Below are positions 11,629-23,421 of a stretch of DNA of 64,000 nucleotides, piece after piece (positions within the stretch are counted from its first letter, which is position 1; the number at the start of each line of letters is the position of its first letter). The translations under genes were made by a program, and so were the position numbers. The stretch comes from Budorcas taxicolor (taxonomy: Eukaryota; Chordata; Mammalia; Artiodactyla; Bovidae), in assembly GCF_023091745.1 (NCBI RefSeq), contig NC_068920.1:4836001-4900000 (forward strand), given 5' to 3'. The notes under the pieces are model-generated. The model searched no databases. It worked only from the letters and a program-made list of their open reading frames with translations, and was not told the origin of the DNA.

Positions 11629-14438
11629 CTAGGCCCCGGGCGTCCTTGGGGAAGGCTTAGGAGCCGGTGGCTTGCACACTGCCAAGCCCTCCAGCAGTGA
11701 GGCCTCTCGTAGAGGGGAGGGGAGGGCAAGTGCAGGGCTCCTCCGGCGGGTGCTTGGCCGCACAGACTCAGCGCCGCACGGAGAGCACAAGGCTCCCAGG
11801 TCCCCTGGCTGTGGTCTGCAGCCCCACTCTCCCGGAGGCTGACTCCGTGGGCGGCCAGAAGGTGCCTGACAGACGTCATGTCCCTAGCGCTCTGCTCCCC
11901 AGCAGAGACGTGTGCAGGTGGTGGGGCCTGCCCCTGCGTGTCTGGGCTCCCGCCGGCAGCCCCAGCTCCAGGGAAGCAGCCCCTGAGCCAAGACCTGTAG
12001 GAGGCGCGGGGCGCCCCCGCCTGGAAGCCTAGTGCACAGCATGCGGGAAGCGAGCCTCCTCGGGAGAAGAGGAGGCAGCCCAGCTGCGTGCGTCTGCACT
12101 CACTCCTTGGGCGGAGCCCAGTGAGCCTCCAGTACGGCAGAGCTCCAGCTCTGCTCAGAGGCCCGATCTGGCAGAGTTGCTGGCGTGAGGCTGCTCGGCC
12201 CTTGGCGAGCCTTGCCCAGACTTGCCTCGCTGCTAGGCTTCCTGCCCGGGAAGGAGCAGGCTGCGCGAGACAGGCAGAAGCTCCTGGCGCCTTCCTGGCC
12301 TCAGCTCCACTCCTGCCTTGCCTTTGCACCTAGTCCCCAGGCGTCCTTGCGGAGTGCTTAGGGGCCGCTGGGTTGCACGCTGCCAAGCCCTCCAGCCGTG
12401 AGAGCTCTGTCATAGGGAAGGGAATGGCAAGTGCAGGGCTCCTGCAGCGGTCGCTTGGCCGCCCAGACTCAGCACAGCACGGAGAGCACCAGGCTTCCCA
12501 GGGCCCCTGGCTGTGGTCTGCAGCCCCACACACCCGGAGGCTGACTCCGTGAGCGCCCAGAAGGTGCCTGACAGACGTCATTTCCCTAGTGCTCTCCCCA
12601 CCGGCAGAGACGTGTGCAGGTGGTTGGGGCCTGCCCCTGCGTGTCTGGGCTGCCGCCCACAGCCTCCGCTCAGGGGAAGCAGCCCCTGTGCCAAGACCTG
12701 CAGGAGGCGCGGGGCGTCCCTGCCTGGAAGCCAAGTGCACAGTCCGCTTGGAAGCGAGCCTCCTTGGGAAGAGTCGAGGGAGCCAAGCCGCGTGCAGCTG
12801 CAATCCCTGCTTGGGCCGAGCCGAGTGTGCCTCCAGGACGGCAGAGCTCCAGCTCTGCTGAGAGGCCGGATCTAGTCAAGTGCCTTGCGCGAGGCTGCTC
12901 TGCCCTGGGCGAGACTTGCCCAGGCTTGCCTCGCTGCTAGGCTTGCTGCCCGGGAAGGAGCAGGCTGTGCGATGCTGGGAGAGGCCACTGGCGCCTTCCT
13001 GGCCTCAGCTCCACTCCTGCCTTGCCTTTGCATCTAGGCGCCGGGCGTCCTTGGGGAAGGCTTAGGAGCCGGGGGCTTGCACACTGCCAAGCCCTCCAGC
13101 AGTGAGGCCTCTCGTAGAGGGGAGGGGAGGGCAAGTGCAGGTCTCCTCCGGCGGGTGCTTGGCCGCCCAGACTCAGCGCCGCACGGAGAGCACAAGGCTC
13201 CCAGGTCCCCTGGCTGTGCTCTGCAGCCCCACACACCCGGAGGCTGACTCCGTGGGCGCCCAGAAGGTGACTGACAGACGTCATGTCCCTAGCGCTCTGC
13301 TCCCCAGCAGAGACGTGTGCAGGTGGTGGGGCCTGCCCCTGCGTGTCTGGGCTCCCGCCGGCAGCCCCAGCTCCAGGGAAGCAGCCCCTGAGCCAAGACC
13401 TGTAGGGGGCGCGGGGCGCCCCCGCCTGGAAGCCTAGTGCACAGCATGCGGGAAGCGAGCCTCCTCCGGAGAAGAGGAGTCAGCCCAGCTGCGTGCGTCT
13501 GCAATCACTCCTTGGGCGGAGCCCATTGATCCTCCAGTACGGCAGAGCTCCAGCTCTGCTCAGAGGCCCGATCTGGCAGAGTTGCTGGCGTGAGGCTGCT
13601 CTGCCTTGGGCGAGCCTTGCCCAGACTTGCCTCGCTGCTAGGCTTCCTGCCCGGGAAGGAGCAGGCTGCGCGAGACAGGCAGACGCTCCTGGCGCCTTCC
13701 TGGCCTCAGTTCCACTCCTGCCTTGCCTTTGCACCTAGTCCCCAGGCGTCCTTGCGGAGGGCTTAGGGGCCGGTGGGTTGCCCGCTGCCAAGCCCTCCAG
13801 CCGTGAGAGCTCTGTCATAGGGAAGGGAATGGCAAGTGCAGGGCTCCTGCAGCGGTCGCTTGGCCGCCCAGGCTCAGCACAGCACGGAGAGCACCAGGCT
13901 TCCCAGGGCCCCGGGCTGTGGTCTGCAGCCCCACACACCCGGAGGCTGACTCCGTGAGCGCCCAGAAGGTGCGTGACAGACGTCATTTCCCTAGTGCTCT
14001 CCCCACCAGCAGAGACGTGTGCAGGTGGTTGGGGCCTGCCCCTGCGTGTCTGGGCTGCCGCCCACAGCCTCCGCTCAGGGGAAGCAGCCCCTGTGCCAAG
14101 ACCTGCAGGAGGCGCGGGGCGTCCCTGCCTGGAAGCCAAGTGCACAGTCCGCTTGGAAGCGAGCCTCCTTGGGAAGAGTCGAGGGAGCCAAGCCGCGTGC
14201 AGCTGCAATCCCTGCTTGGGCCGAGCCGAGTGTGCCTCCAGGACGGGAGAGCTCCAGCTCTGCTGAGAGGCCGGATCTAGTCAAGTGCCTTGCGCGAGGC
14301 TGCTCTGCCCTGGGCGAGACTTGCCCAGGCTTGCCTCGCTGCTAGGCTTGCTGCCCGGGAAGGAGCAGGCTGTGCGATGCTGGGAGAGGCCACTGGCGCC
14401 TTCCTGGCCTCAGCTCCACTCCTGCCTTGCCTTTGCAT
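11629..14438. repeat. 2,810-bp higher-order repeat, A1-B1-A2-B2
   Basis: Monomers start at 11629 (A1), 12330 (B1), 13034 (A2) and 13735 (B2). The B1 monomer ends with a mixed form, GACGGCAGAGC then CTGCTGAG (about 12837-12863). This combines two features that are separate in the other early copies and suggests a short conversion tract. The B2 monomer has the GACGGGAGAGC end. Confidence 0.91.
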
Positions 14439-17400
14439 CTAGGCCCCGGGCGTCCTTGGGGAAGGCTTAGGAGCCGGTGGCTTGCACACTGCCAAGCCCT
14501 CCAGCAGTGAGGCCTCTCGTAGAGGGGAGGGGAGGGCAAGTGCAGGGCTCCTCCGGCGGGTGCTTGGCCGCACAGACTCAGCGCCGCACGGAGAGCACAA
14601 GGCTCCCAGGTCCCCTGGCTGTGGTCTGCAGCCCCACTCTCCCGGAGGCTGACTCCGTGGGCGGCCAGAAGGTGCCTGACAGACGTCATGTCCCTAGCGC
14701 TCTGCTCCCCAGCAGAGACGTGTGCAGGTGGTGGGGCCTGCCCCTGCGTGTCTGGGCTCCCGCCGGCAGCCCCAGCTCCAGGGAAGCAGCCCCTGAGCCA
14801 AGACCTGTAGGAGGCGCGGGGCGCCCCCGCCTGGAAGCCTAGTGCACAGCATGCGGGAAGCGAGCCTCCTCGGGAGAAGAGGAGGCAGCCCAGCTGCGTG
14901 CGTCTGCACTCACTCCTTGGGCGGAGCCCAGTGAGCCTCCAGTACGGCAGAGCTCCAGCTCTGCTCAGAGGCCCGATCTGGCAGAGTTGCTGGCGTGAGG
15001 CTGCTCGGCCCTTGGCGAGCCTTGCCCAGACTTGCCTCGCTGCTAGGCTTCCTGCCCGGGAAGGAGCAGGCTGCGCAAGACAGGCAGAAGCTCCTGGCGC
15101 CTTCCTGGCCTCAGCTCCACTCCTGCCTTGCCTTTGCACCTAGTCCCCAGGCGTCCTTGCGGAGTGCTTAGGGGCCGCTGGGTTGCACGCTGCCAAGCCC
15201 TCCAGCCGTGAGAGCTCTGTCATAGGGAAGGGAATGGCAAGTGCAGGGCTCCTGCAGCGGTCGCTTGGCCGCCCAGACTCAGCACAGCACGGAGAGCACC
15301 AGGCTTCCCAGGGCCCCTGGCTGTGGTCTGCAGCCCCACACACCCGGAGGCTGACTCCGTGAGCGCCCAGAAGGTGCCTGACAGACGTCATTTCCCTAGT
15401 GCTCTCCCCACCGGCAGAGACGTGTGCAGGTGGTTGGGGCCTGCCCCTGCGTGTCTGGGCTGCCGCCCACAGCCTCCGCTCAGGGGAAGCAGCCCCTGTG
15501 CCAAGACCTGCAGGAGGCGCGGGGCGTCCCTGCCTGGAAGCCAAGTGCACAGTCCGCTTGGAAGCGAGCCTCCTTGGGAAGAGTCGAGGGAGCCAAGCCG
15601 CGTGCAGCTGCAATCCCTGCTTGGGCCGAGCCGAGTGTGCCTCCAGGACGGCAGAGCTCCAGCTCTGCTCAGAGGCCGGATCTAGTCAAGTGCCTTGCGC
15701 GAGGCTGCTCTGCCCTGGGCGAGACTTGCCCAGGCTTGCCTCGCTGCTAGGCTTGCTGCCCGGGAAGGAGCAGGCTGTGCGATGCTGGGAGAGGCCACTG
15801 GCGCCTTCCTGGCCTCAGCTCCACTCCTGCCTTGCCTTTGCATCTAGGCGCCGGGCGTCCTTGGGGAAGGCTTAGGAGCCGGGGGCTTGCACACTGCCAA
15901 GCCCTCCAGCAGTGAGGCCTCTCGTAGAGGGGAGGGGAGGGCAAGTGCAGGTCTCCTCCGGCGGGTGCTTGGCCGCCCAGACTCAGCGCCGCACGGAGAG
16001 CACAAGGCTCCCAGGTCCCCTGGCTGTGCTCTGCAGCCCCACACACCCGGAGGCTGACTCCGTGGGCGCCCAGAAGGTGACTGACAGACGTCATGTCCCT
16101 AGCGCTCTGCTCCCCAGCAGAGACGTGTGCAGGTGGTGGGGCCTGCCCCTGCGTGTCTGGGCTCCCGCCGGCAGCCCCAGCTCCAGGGAAGCAGCCCCTG
16201 AGCCAAGACCTGTAGGGGGCGCGGGGCGCCCCCGCCTGGAAGCCTAGTGCACAGCATGCGGAAGCGAGCCTCCTCGGGAGAAGAGGAGGCAGCCCAGCTG
16301 CGTGCGTCTGCACTCACTCCTTGGGCGGAGCCCAGTGAGCCTCCAGTACGGCAGAGCTCCAGCTCTGCTCAGAGGCCCGATCTGGCAGAGTTGCTGGCGT
16401 GAGGCTGCTCGGCCCTTGGCGAGCCTTGCCCAGACTTGCCTCGCTGCTAGGCTTCCTGCCCGGGAAGGAGCAGGCTGCGCGAGACAGGCAGAAGCTCCTG
16501 GCGCCTTCCTGGCCTCAGCTCCCTCCTGCCTTGCCTTTGCACCTAGTCCCCAGGCGTCCTTGCGGAGTGCTTAGGGGCCGCTGGGTTGCACGCTGCCAAG
16601 CCCTCCAGCCGTGAGAGCTCTGTCATAGGGAAGGGAATGGCAAGTGCAGGGCTCCTGCAGCGGTCGCTTGGCCGCCCAGACTCAGCACAGCACGGAGAGC
16701 ACCAGGCTTCCCAGGGCCCCTGGCTGTGGTCTGCAGCCCCACACACCCGGAGGCTGGACTCCGTGAGCGCCCAGAAGGTGCCTGACAGACGTCATTTCCC
16801 TAGTGCTCTCCCCACCGGCAGAGACGTGTGCAGGTGGTTGGGGCCTGCCCCTGCGTGTCTGGGCTGCCGCCCACAGCCTCCGCTCAGGGGAAGCAGCCCC
16901 TGTGCCAAGACCTGCAGGAGGCGCGGGGCGTCCCTGCCTGGAAGCCAAGTGCACAGTCCGCTTGGAAGCGAGCCTCCTTGGGAAGAGTCGAGGGAGCCAA
17001 GCCGCGTGCAGCTGCAATCCCTGCTTGGGCCGAGCCGAGTGTGCCTCCAGGACGGCAGAGCTCCAGCTCTGCTGAGAGGCCGGATCTAGTCAAGTGCCTT
17101 GCGCGAGGCTGCTCTGCCCTGGGCGAGACTTGCCCAGGCTTGCCTCGCTGCTAGGCTTGCTGCCCGGGAAGGAGCAGGCTGTGCGATGCTGGGAGAGGCC
17201 ACTGGCGCCTTCCTGGCCTCAGCTCCACTCCTGCCTTGCCTTTGCATCTAGGCGCCGGGCGTCCTTGGGAAGGCTTAGGAGCCGGGGGCTTGCACACTGC
17301 CAAGCCCTCCAGCAGTGAGGCCTCTCGTAGAGGGGAGGGGAGGGCAAGTGCAGGTCTCCTCCGGCGGGTGCTTGGCCGCCCAGACTCAGCGCCGCACGGA

Positions 17401-18651
17401 GAGCACAAGGCTCCCAGGTCCCCTGGCTGTGCTCTGCAGCCCCACACACCCGGAGGCTGACTCCGTGGGCGCCCAGAAGGTGACTGACAGACGTCATGTC
17501 CCTAGCGCTCTGCTCCCCAGCAGAGACGTGTGCAGGTGGTGGGGCCTGCCCCTGCGTGTCTGGGCTCCCGCCGGCAGCCCCAGCTCCAGGGAAGCAGCCC
17601 CTGAGCCAAGACCTGTAGGGGGCGCGGGGCGCCCCCGCCTGGAAGCCTAGTGCACAGCATGCGGGAAGCGAGCCTCCTCCGGAGAAGAGGAGTCAGCCCA
17701 GCTGCGTGCGTCTGCAATCACTCCTTGGGCGGAGCCCATTGATCCTCCAGTACGGCAGAGCTCCAGCTCTGCTCAGAGGCCCGATCTGGCAGAGTTGCTG
17801 GCGTGAGGCTGCTCTGCCTTGGGCGAGCCTTGCCCAGACTTGCCTCGCTGCTAGGCTTCCTGCCCGGGAAGGAGCAGGCTGCGCGAGACAGGCAGACGCT
17901 CCTGGCGCCTTCCTGGCCTCAGTTCCACTCCTGCCTTGCCTTTGCACCTAGTCCCCAGGCGTCCTTGCGGAGGGCTTAGGGGCCGGTGGGTTGCCCGCTG
18001 CCAAGCCCTCCAGCCGTGAGAGCTCTGTCATAGGGAAGGGGAATGGCAAGTGCAGGGCTCCTGCAGCGGTCGCTTGGCCGCCAGGCTCAGCACAGCACGG
18101 AGAGCACCAGGCTTCCCAGGGCCCCGGGCTGTGGTCTGCAGCCCCACACACCCGGAGGCTGACTCCGTGAGCGCCCAGAAGGTGCGTGACAGACGTCATT
18201 TCCCTAGTGCTCTCCCCACCAGCAGAGACGTGTGCAGGTGGTTGGGGCCTGCCCCTGCGTGTCTGGGCTGCCGCCCACAGCCTCCGCTCAGGGGAAGCAG
18301 CCCCTGTGCCAAGACCTGCAGGAGGCGCGGGGCGTCCTGCCTGGAAGCCAAGTGCACAGTCCGCTTGGAAGCGAGCCTCCTTGGGAAGAGTCGAGGGAGC
18401 CAAGCCGCGTGCAGCTGCAATCCCTGCTTGGGCCGAGCCGAGTGTGCCTCCAGGACGGGAGAGCTCCAGCTCTGCTGAGAGGCCGGATCTAGTCAAGTGC
18501 CTTGCGCGAGGCTGCTCTGCCCTGGGCGAGACTTGCCCAGGCTTGCCTCGCTGCTATGCTTGCTGCCCGGGAAGGAGCAGGCTGTGCGATGCTGGGAGAG
18601 GCCACTGGCGCCCTTCCTGGCCTCAGCTCCACTCCTGCCTTGCCTTTGCAT
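14439..18651. repeat. Expanded ~4,213-bp unit, A1-B1-(A2/A1)-B1-A2-B2
   Basis: Monomers start at 14439 (A1), 15140 (B1), 15844 (A2 head), 16543 (B1), 17248 (A2) and 17948 (B2). The alpha monomer at 15844 begins as A2 (TAGGCGCCGGGCG, AGGTGACTGAC, CTGTAGGGGGCGCGG). It ends as A1 (CTCCTCGGGAGAAG, GTCTGCACTCACTCC), with the switch between about 16215 and 16275. The result is an extra 1,405 bp relative to the four-monomer unit. Single-base indels begin to appear from about 16260. Confidence 0.88.
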
Positions 18652-21463
18652 CTAGGCCCCGGGCGTCCTTGGGGAAGGCTTAGGAGCCGGTGGCTTGCAC
18701 ACTGCCAAGCCCTCCAGCAGTGAGGCCTCTCGTAGAGGGGAGGGGAGGGCAAGTGCAGGGCTCCTCCGGCGGGTGCTTGGCCGCACAGACCTCAGCGCCG
18801 CACGGAGAGCACAAGGCTCCCAGGTCCCCTGGCTGTGGTCTGCAGCCCCACTCTCCCGGAGGCTGACTCCGTGGGCGGCCAGAAGGTGCCTGACAGACGT
18901 CATGTCCCTAGCGCTCTGCTCCCCAGCAGAGACGTGTGCAGGTGGTGGGGCCTGCCCTGCGTGTCTGGGCTCCCGCCGGCAGCCCCAGCTCCAGGGAAGC
19001 AGCCCCTGAGCCAAGACCTGTAGGAGGCGCGGGGCGCCCCCGCCTGGAAGCCTAGTGCACAGCATGCGGGAAGCGAGCCTCCTCGGGAGAAGAGGAGGCA
19101 GCCAGCTGCGTGCGTCTGCACTCACTCCTTGGGCGGAGCCCAGTGAGCCTCCAGTACGGCAGAGCTCCAGCTCTGCTCAGAGGCCCGATCTGGCAGAGTT
19201 GCTGGCGTGAGGCTGCTCGGCCCTTGGCGAGCCTTGCCCAGACTTGCCTCGCTGCTAGGCTTCCTGCCCGGGAAGGAGCAGGCTGCGCGAGACAGGCAGA
19301 AGCTCCTGGCGCCTTCCTGGCCTCAGCTCCACTCCTGCCTTGCCTTTGCACCTAGTCCCCAGGCGTCCTTGCGGAGTGCTTAGGGGCCGCTGGGTTGCAC
19401 GCTGCCAAGCCCTCCAGCCGTGAGAGCTCTGTCATAGGGAAGGGAATGGCAAGTGCAGGGCTCCTGCAGCGGTCGCTTGGCCGCCCAGACTCAGCACAGC
19501 ACGGAGAGCACCAGGCTTCCCAGGGCCCCTGGCTGTGGTCTGCAGCCCCACACACCCGGAGGCTGACTCCGTGAGCGCCCAGAAGGTGCCTGACAGACGT
19601 CATTTCCCTAGTGCTCTCCCCACCGGCAGAGACGTGTGCAGGTGGTTGGGGCCTGCCCCTGCGTGTCTGGGCTGCCGCCCACAGCCTCCGCTCAGGGGAA
19701 GCAGCCCCTGTGCCAAGACCTGCAGGAGGCGCGGGGCGTCCCCTGCCTGGAAGCCAAGTGCACAGTCCGCTTGGAAGCGAGCCTCCTTGGGAAGAGTCGA
19801 GGGAGCCAAGCCGCGTGCAGCTGCAATCCCTGCTTGGGCCGAGCCGAGTGTGCCTCCAGGACGGCAGAGCTCCAGCTCTGCTCAGAGGCCGGATCTAGTC
19901 AAGTGCCTTGCGCGAGGCTGCTCTGCCCTGGGCGAGACTTGCCCAGGCTTGCCTCGCTGCTAGGCTTGCTGCCCGGGAAGGAGCAGGCTGTGCGATGCTG
20001 GGAGAGGCCACTGGCGCCTTCCTGGCCTCAGCTCCACTCCTGCCTTGCCTTTGCATCTAGGCGCCGGGCGTCCTTGGGGAAGGCTTAGGAGCCGGGGGCT
20101 TGCACACTGCCAAGCCCTCCAGCAGTGAGGCCTCTCGTAGAGGGGAGGGGGAGGGCAAGTGCAGGTCTCCTCCGGCGGGTGCTTGGCCGCCCAGACTCAG
20201 CGCCGCACGGAGAGCACAAGGCTCCCAGGTCCCCTGGCTGTGCTCTGCAGCCCCACACACCCGGAGGCTGACTCCGTGGGCGCCCAGAAGGTGACTGACA
20301 GACGTCATGTCCCTAGCGCTCTGCTCCCCAGCAGAGACGTGTGCAGGTGGTGGGGCCTGCCCCTGCGTGTCTGGGCTCCCGCCGGCAGCCCCAGCTCCAG
20401 GGAAGCAGCCCCTGAGCCAAGACCTGTAGGGGGCGCGGGGCGCCCCCGCCTGGAAGCCTAGTGCACAGCATGCGGGAAGCGAGCCTCCTCCGGAGAAGAG
20501 GAGTCAGCCCAGCTGCGTGCGTCTGCAATCACTCCTTGGGCGGAGCCCATTGATCCTCCAGTACGGCAGAGCTCCAGCTCTGCTCAGAGGCCCGATCTGG
20601 CAGAGTTGCTGGCGTGAGGCTGCTCTGCCTTGGGCGAGCCTTGCCCAGACTTGCCTCGCTGCTAGGCTTCCTGCCCGGGAAGGAGCAGGCTGCGCGAGAC
20701 AGGCAGACGCTCCTGGCGCCTTCCTGGCCTCAGTTCCACTCCTGCCTTGCCTTTGCACCTAGTCCCCAGGCGTCCTTGCGGAGGGCTTAGGGGCCGGTGG
20801 GTTGCCCGCTGCCAAGCCCTCCAGCCGTGAGAGCTCTGTCATAGGGAAGGGAATGGCAAGTGCAGGGCTCCTGCAGCGGTCGCTTGGCCGCCCCAGGCTC
20901 AGCACAGCACGGAGAGCACCAGGCTTCCCAGGGCCCCGGGCTGTGGTCTGCAGCCCCACACACCCGGAGGCTGACTCCGTGAGCGCCCAGAAGGTGCGTG
21001 ACAGACGTCATTTCCCTAGTGCTCTCCCCACCAGCAGAGACGTGTGCAGGTGGTTGGGGCCTGCCCCTGCGTGTCTGGGCTGCCGCCCACAGCCTCCGCT
21101 CAGGGGAAGCAGCCCCTGTGCCAAGACCTGCAGGAGGCGCGGGGCGTCCCTGCCTGGAAGCCAAGTGCACAGTCCGCTTGGAAGCGAGCCTCCTTGGGAA
21201 GAGTCGAGGGAGCCAAGCCGCGTGCAGCTGCAATCCCTGCTTGGGCCGAGCCGAGTGTGCCTCCAGGACGGGAGAGCTCCAGCTCTGCTGAGAGGCCGGA
21301 TCTAGTCAAGTGCCTTGCGCGAGGCTGCTCTGCCCTGGGCGAGACTTGCCCAGGCTTGCCTCGCTGCTAGGCTTGCTGCCCGGGAAGGAGCAGGCTGTGC
21401 GATGCTGGGAGAGGCCACTGGCGCCTTCCTGGCCTCAGCTCCACTCCTGCCTTGCCTTTGCAT
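18652..21463. repeat. ~2,812-bp higher-order repeat, A1-B1-A2-B2, with scattered single-base indels
   Basis: Monomers start at 18652 (A1), 19352 (B1), 20057 (A2) and 20759 (B2). Order and diagnostic sites are canonical. Isolated one-base gains or losses occur at about 18790, 18956, 19103, 19741, 20150 and 20894, nearly all in C or G runs and none shared with another copy. They look like residual sequencing error rather than biology. Confidence 0.88.
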
Positions 21464-22747
21464 CTAGGCGCCGGGCGTCCTTGGGGAAGGCTTAGGAGCC
21501 GGGGGCTTGCACACTGCCAAGCCCTCCAGCAGTGAGGCCTCTCGTAGAGGGGAGGGGAGGGCAAGTGCAGGTCTCCTCCGGCGGGTGCTTGGCCGCCCAG
21601 ACTCAGCGCCGCACGGAGAGCACAAGGCTCCCAGGTCCCCTGGCTGTGCTCTGCAGCCCCACACACCCGGAGGCTGACTCCGTGGGCGCCCAGAAGGTGA
21701 CTGACAGACGTCATGTCCCTAGCGCTCTGCTCCCCAGCAGAGACGTGTGCAGGTGGTGGGGCCTGCCCCTGCGTGTCTGGGCTCCCGCCGGCAGCCCCAG
21801 CTCCAGGGAAGCAGCCCCTGAGCCAAGACCTGTAGGGGGCGCGGGGCGCCCCCGCCTGGAAGCCTAGTGCACAGCATGCGGGAAGCGAGCCTCCTCCGGA
21901 GAAGAGGAGTCAGCCCAGCTGCGTGCGTCTGCAATCACTCCTTGGGCGGAGCCCATTGATCCTCCAGTACGGCAGAGCTCCAGCTCTGCTCAGAGGCCCG
22001 ATCTGGCAGAGTTGCTGGCGTGAGGCTGCTCTGCCTTGGGCGAGCCTTGCCCAGACTTGCCTCGCTGCTAGGCTTCCTGCCCGGGAAGGAGCAGGCTGCG
22101 CGAGACAGGCAGACGCTCCTGGCGCCTTCCTGGCCTCAGTTCCACTCCTGCCTTGCCTTTGCACCTAGTCCCCAGGCGTCCTTGCGGAGGGCTTAGGGGC
22201 CGGTGGGTTGCCCGCTGCCAAGCCCTCCAAGCCGTGAGAGCTCTGTCATAGGGAAGGGAATGGCAAGTGCAGGGCTCCTGCAGCGGTCGCTTGGCCGCCC
22301 AGGCTCAGCACAGCACGGAGAGCCCAGGCTTCCCAGGGCCCCGGGCTGTGGTCTGCAGCCCCACACACCCGGAGGCTGACTCCGTGAGCGCCCAGAAGGT
22401 GCGTGACAGACGTCATTTCCCTAGTGCTCTCCCCACCAGCAGAGACGTGTGCAGGTGGTTGGGGCCTGCCCCTGCGTTGTCTGGGCTGCCGCCCACAGCC
22501 TCCGCTCAGGGGGAAGCAGCCCCTGTGCCAAGACCTGCAGGAGGCGCTGGGCGTCCCTGCCTGGAAGCCAAGTGCACAGTCCGCTTGGAAGCGAGCCTCC
22601 TTGGGAAGAGTCGAGGGAGCCAAGCCGCGTGCAGCTGCAATCCCTGCTTGGGCCGAGCCGAGTGTGCCTCCAGGACGGGAGAGCTCCAGCTCTGCTGAGA
22701 GGCCGGATCTAGTCAAGTGCCTTGCGCGAGGCTGCTCTGCCCTGGGC
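21464..22747. repeat. A2-B2 dimer truncated by the assembly gap
   Basis: Monomers start at 21464 (A2) and 22165 (B2, cut at 22747). An A2 follows B2 directly where A1 is expected, so one A1-B1 pair is missing. The B2 monomer contains five isolated departures from its sister copies: an extra A at about 22229, a missing A at about 22324, an extra T at about 22478, an extra G at about 22511 and a G-to-T at about 22548. This is the densest error-like cluster in the window, ending at the contig edge. Confidence 0.88.
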
Positions 22748-23247
22748 NNNNNNNNNNNNNNNNNNNNNNNNNNNNNNNNNNNNNNNNNNNNNNNNNNNNN
22801 NNNNNNNNNNNNNNNNNNNNNNNNNNNNNNNNNNNNNNNNNNNNNNNNNNNNNNNNNNNNNNNNNNNNNNNNNNNNNNNNNNNNNNNNNNNNNNNNNNNN
22901 NNNNNNNNNNNNNNNNNNNNNNNNNNNNNNNNNNNNNNNNNNNNNNNNNNNNNNNNNNNNNNNNNNNNNNNNNNNNNNNNNNNNNNNNNNNNNNNNNNNN
23001 NNNNNNNNNNNNNNNNNNNNNNNNNNNNNNNNNNNNNNNNNNNNNNNNNNNNNNNNNNNNNNNNNNNNNNNNNNNNNNNNNNNNNNNNNNNNNNNNNNNN
23101 NNNNNNNNNNNNNNNNNNNNNNNNNNNNNNNNNNNNNNNNNNNNNNNNNNNNNNNNNNNNNNNNNNNNNNNNNNNNNNNNNNNNNNNNNNNNNNNNNNNN
23201 NNNNNNNNNNNNNNNNNNNNNNNNNNNNNNNNNNNNNNNNNNNNNNN
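22748..23247. other. Assembly gap, exactly 500 N
   Basis: The run of N is exactly 500 bases, a conventional placeholder length. The left flank stops inside a beta monomer after GCTCTGCCCTGGGC. The right flank resumes in an alpha tail at CAGAGGCCCGATCAGG. Between the same two landmarks in the intact array (266 and 917) there are 650 bp. The true missing length should therefore be about 650 bp plus a whole number of ~703-bp monomers, not 500. Confidence 0.98.
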
Positions 23248-23421
23248 CAGAGGCCCGATCAGGCAGAGTTTCTGGCGTGAGGCTGCTCTGCCCTGGGCGA
23301 GCCTTGCCCAGACTTGCCTCGCTGCTAGGCTTCGTGCCCAGGAAGGAGCAGGCTGCGCGAGACAGGCAGACGCTCCTGGCGCCTTCCTGGCCTCAGCTCC
23401 ACTCCTGCCTTGCCTTTGCAC
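23248..23421. repeat. Partial alpha (E-type) monomer tail after the gap
   Basis: This 174-bp remnant has GATCAGGCAGAGTTTCTGG, the E tail form; the left A form reads GATCTGGCAGAGTTGCTGG. It also has CTTCGTGCCCAGG, shared with the alpha tails near 37376, 39485 and 59854. It therefore belongs to the right array, and the switch from left to right family lies inside the gap. Confidence 0.93.

Larger units (their letters stand above)
1..22747. repeat. Left satellite array: alternating alpha (A) and beta (B) ~703-bp monomers, 1,405-bp dimer
   Basis: Seen: the same ~703-bp GC-rich unit recurs head to tail with no other sequence between copies. Monomers start (C of the CTA landmark) at 390, 1091, 1795, 2496, 3200, 3901, 4605, 5306, 6010, 6711, 7415, 8116, 8820, 9520, 10224, 10925, 11629, 12330, 13034, 13735, 14439, 15140, 15844, 16543, 17248, 17948, 18652, 19352, 20057, 20759, 21464 and 22165. 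Spacing alternates 701 (A) and 704 (B), except where single-base indels occur. A has CTAGGC then TTGGGGAAGGC; B has CTAGTC then TTGCGGAG. Subtypes are A1 (TAGGCCCCGGGCG, CACTCTCCCGG), A2 (TAGGCGCCGGGCG, AGGTGACTGAC), B1 (GGAGTGCTTAGG, AGGTGCCTGAC) and B2 (GGAGGGCTTAGG, AGGTGCGTGAC). Known: such arrays are typical of centromeric or pericentromeric heterochromatin. Inferred: vertebrate, possibly ruminant satellite II. Chromosomal location is not shown. Confidence 0.97.

Noticed and set aside
49..17000. Possible protein-coding tandem repeat such as a mucin-like gene.
   Set aside because: Monomer lengths of 701, 703 and 704 are not multiples of three, stops occur in all frames of each unit, and there are no splice or promoter landmarks that would justify a gene model.
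22748..23247. Reading frames that run through the N block.
   Set aside because: They exist only because N codons cannot contain a stop.
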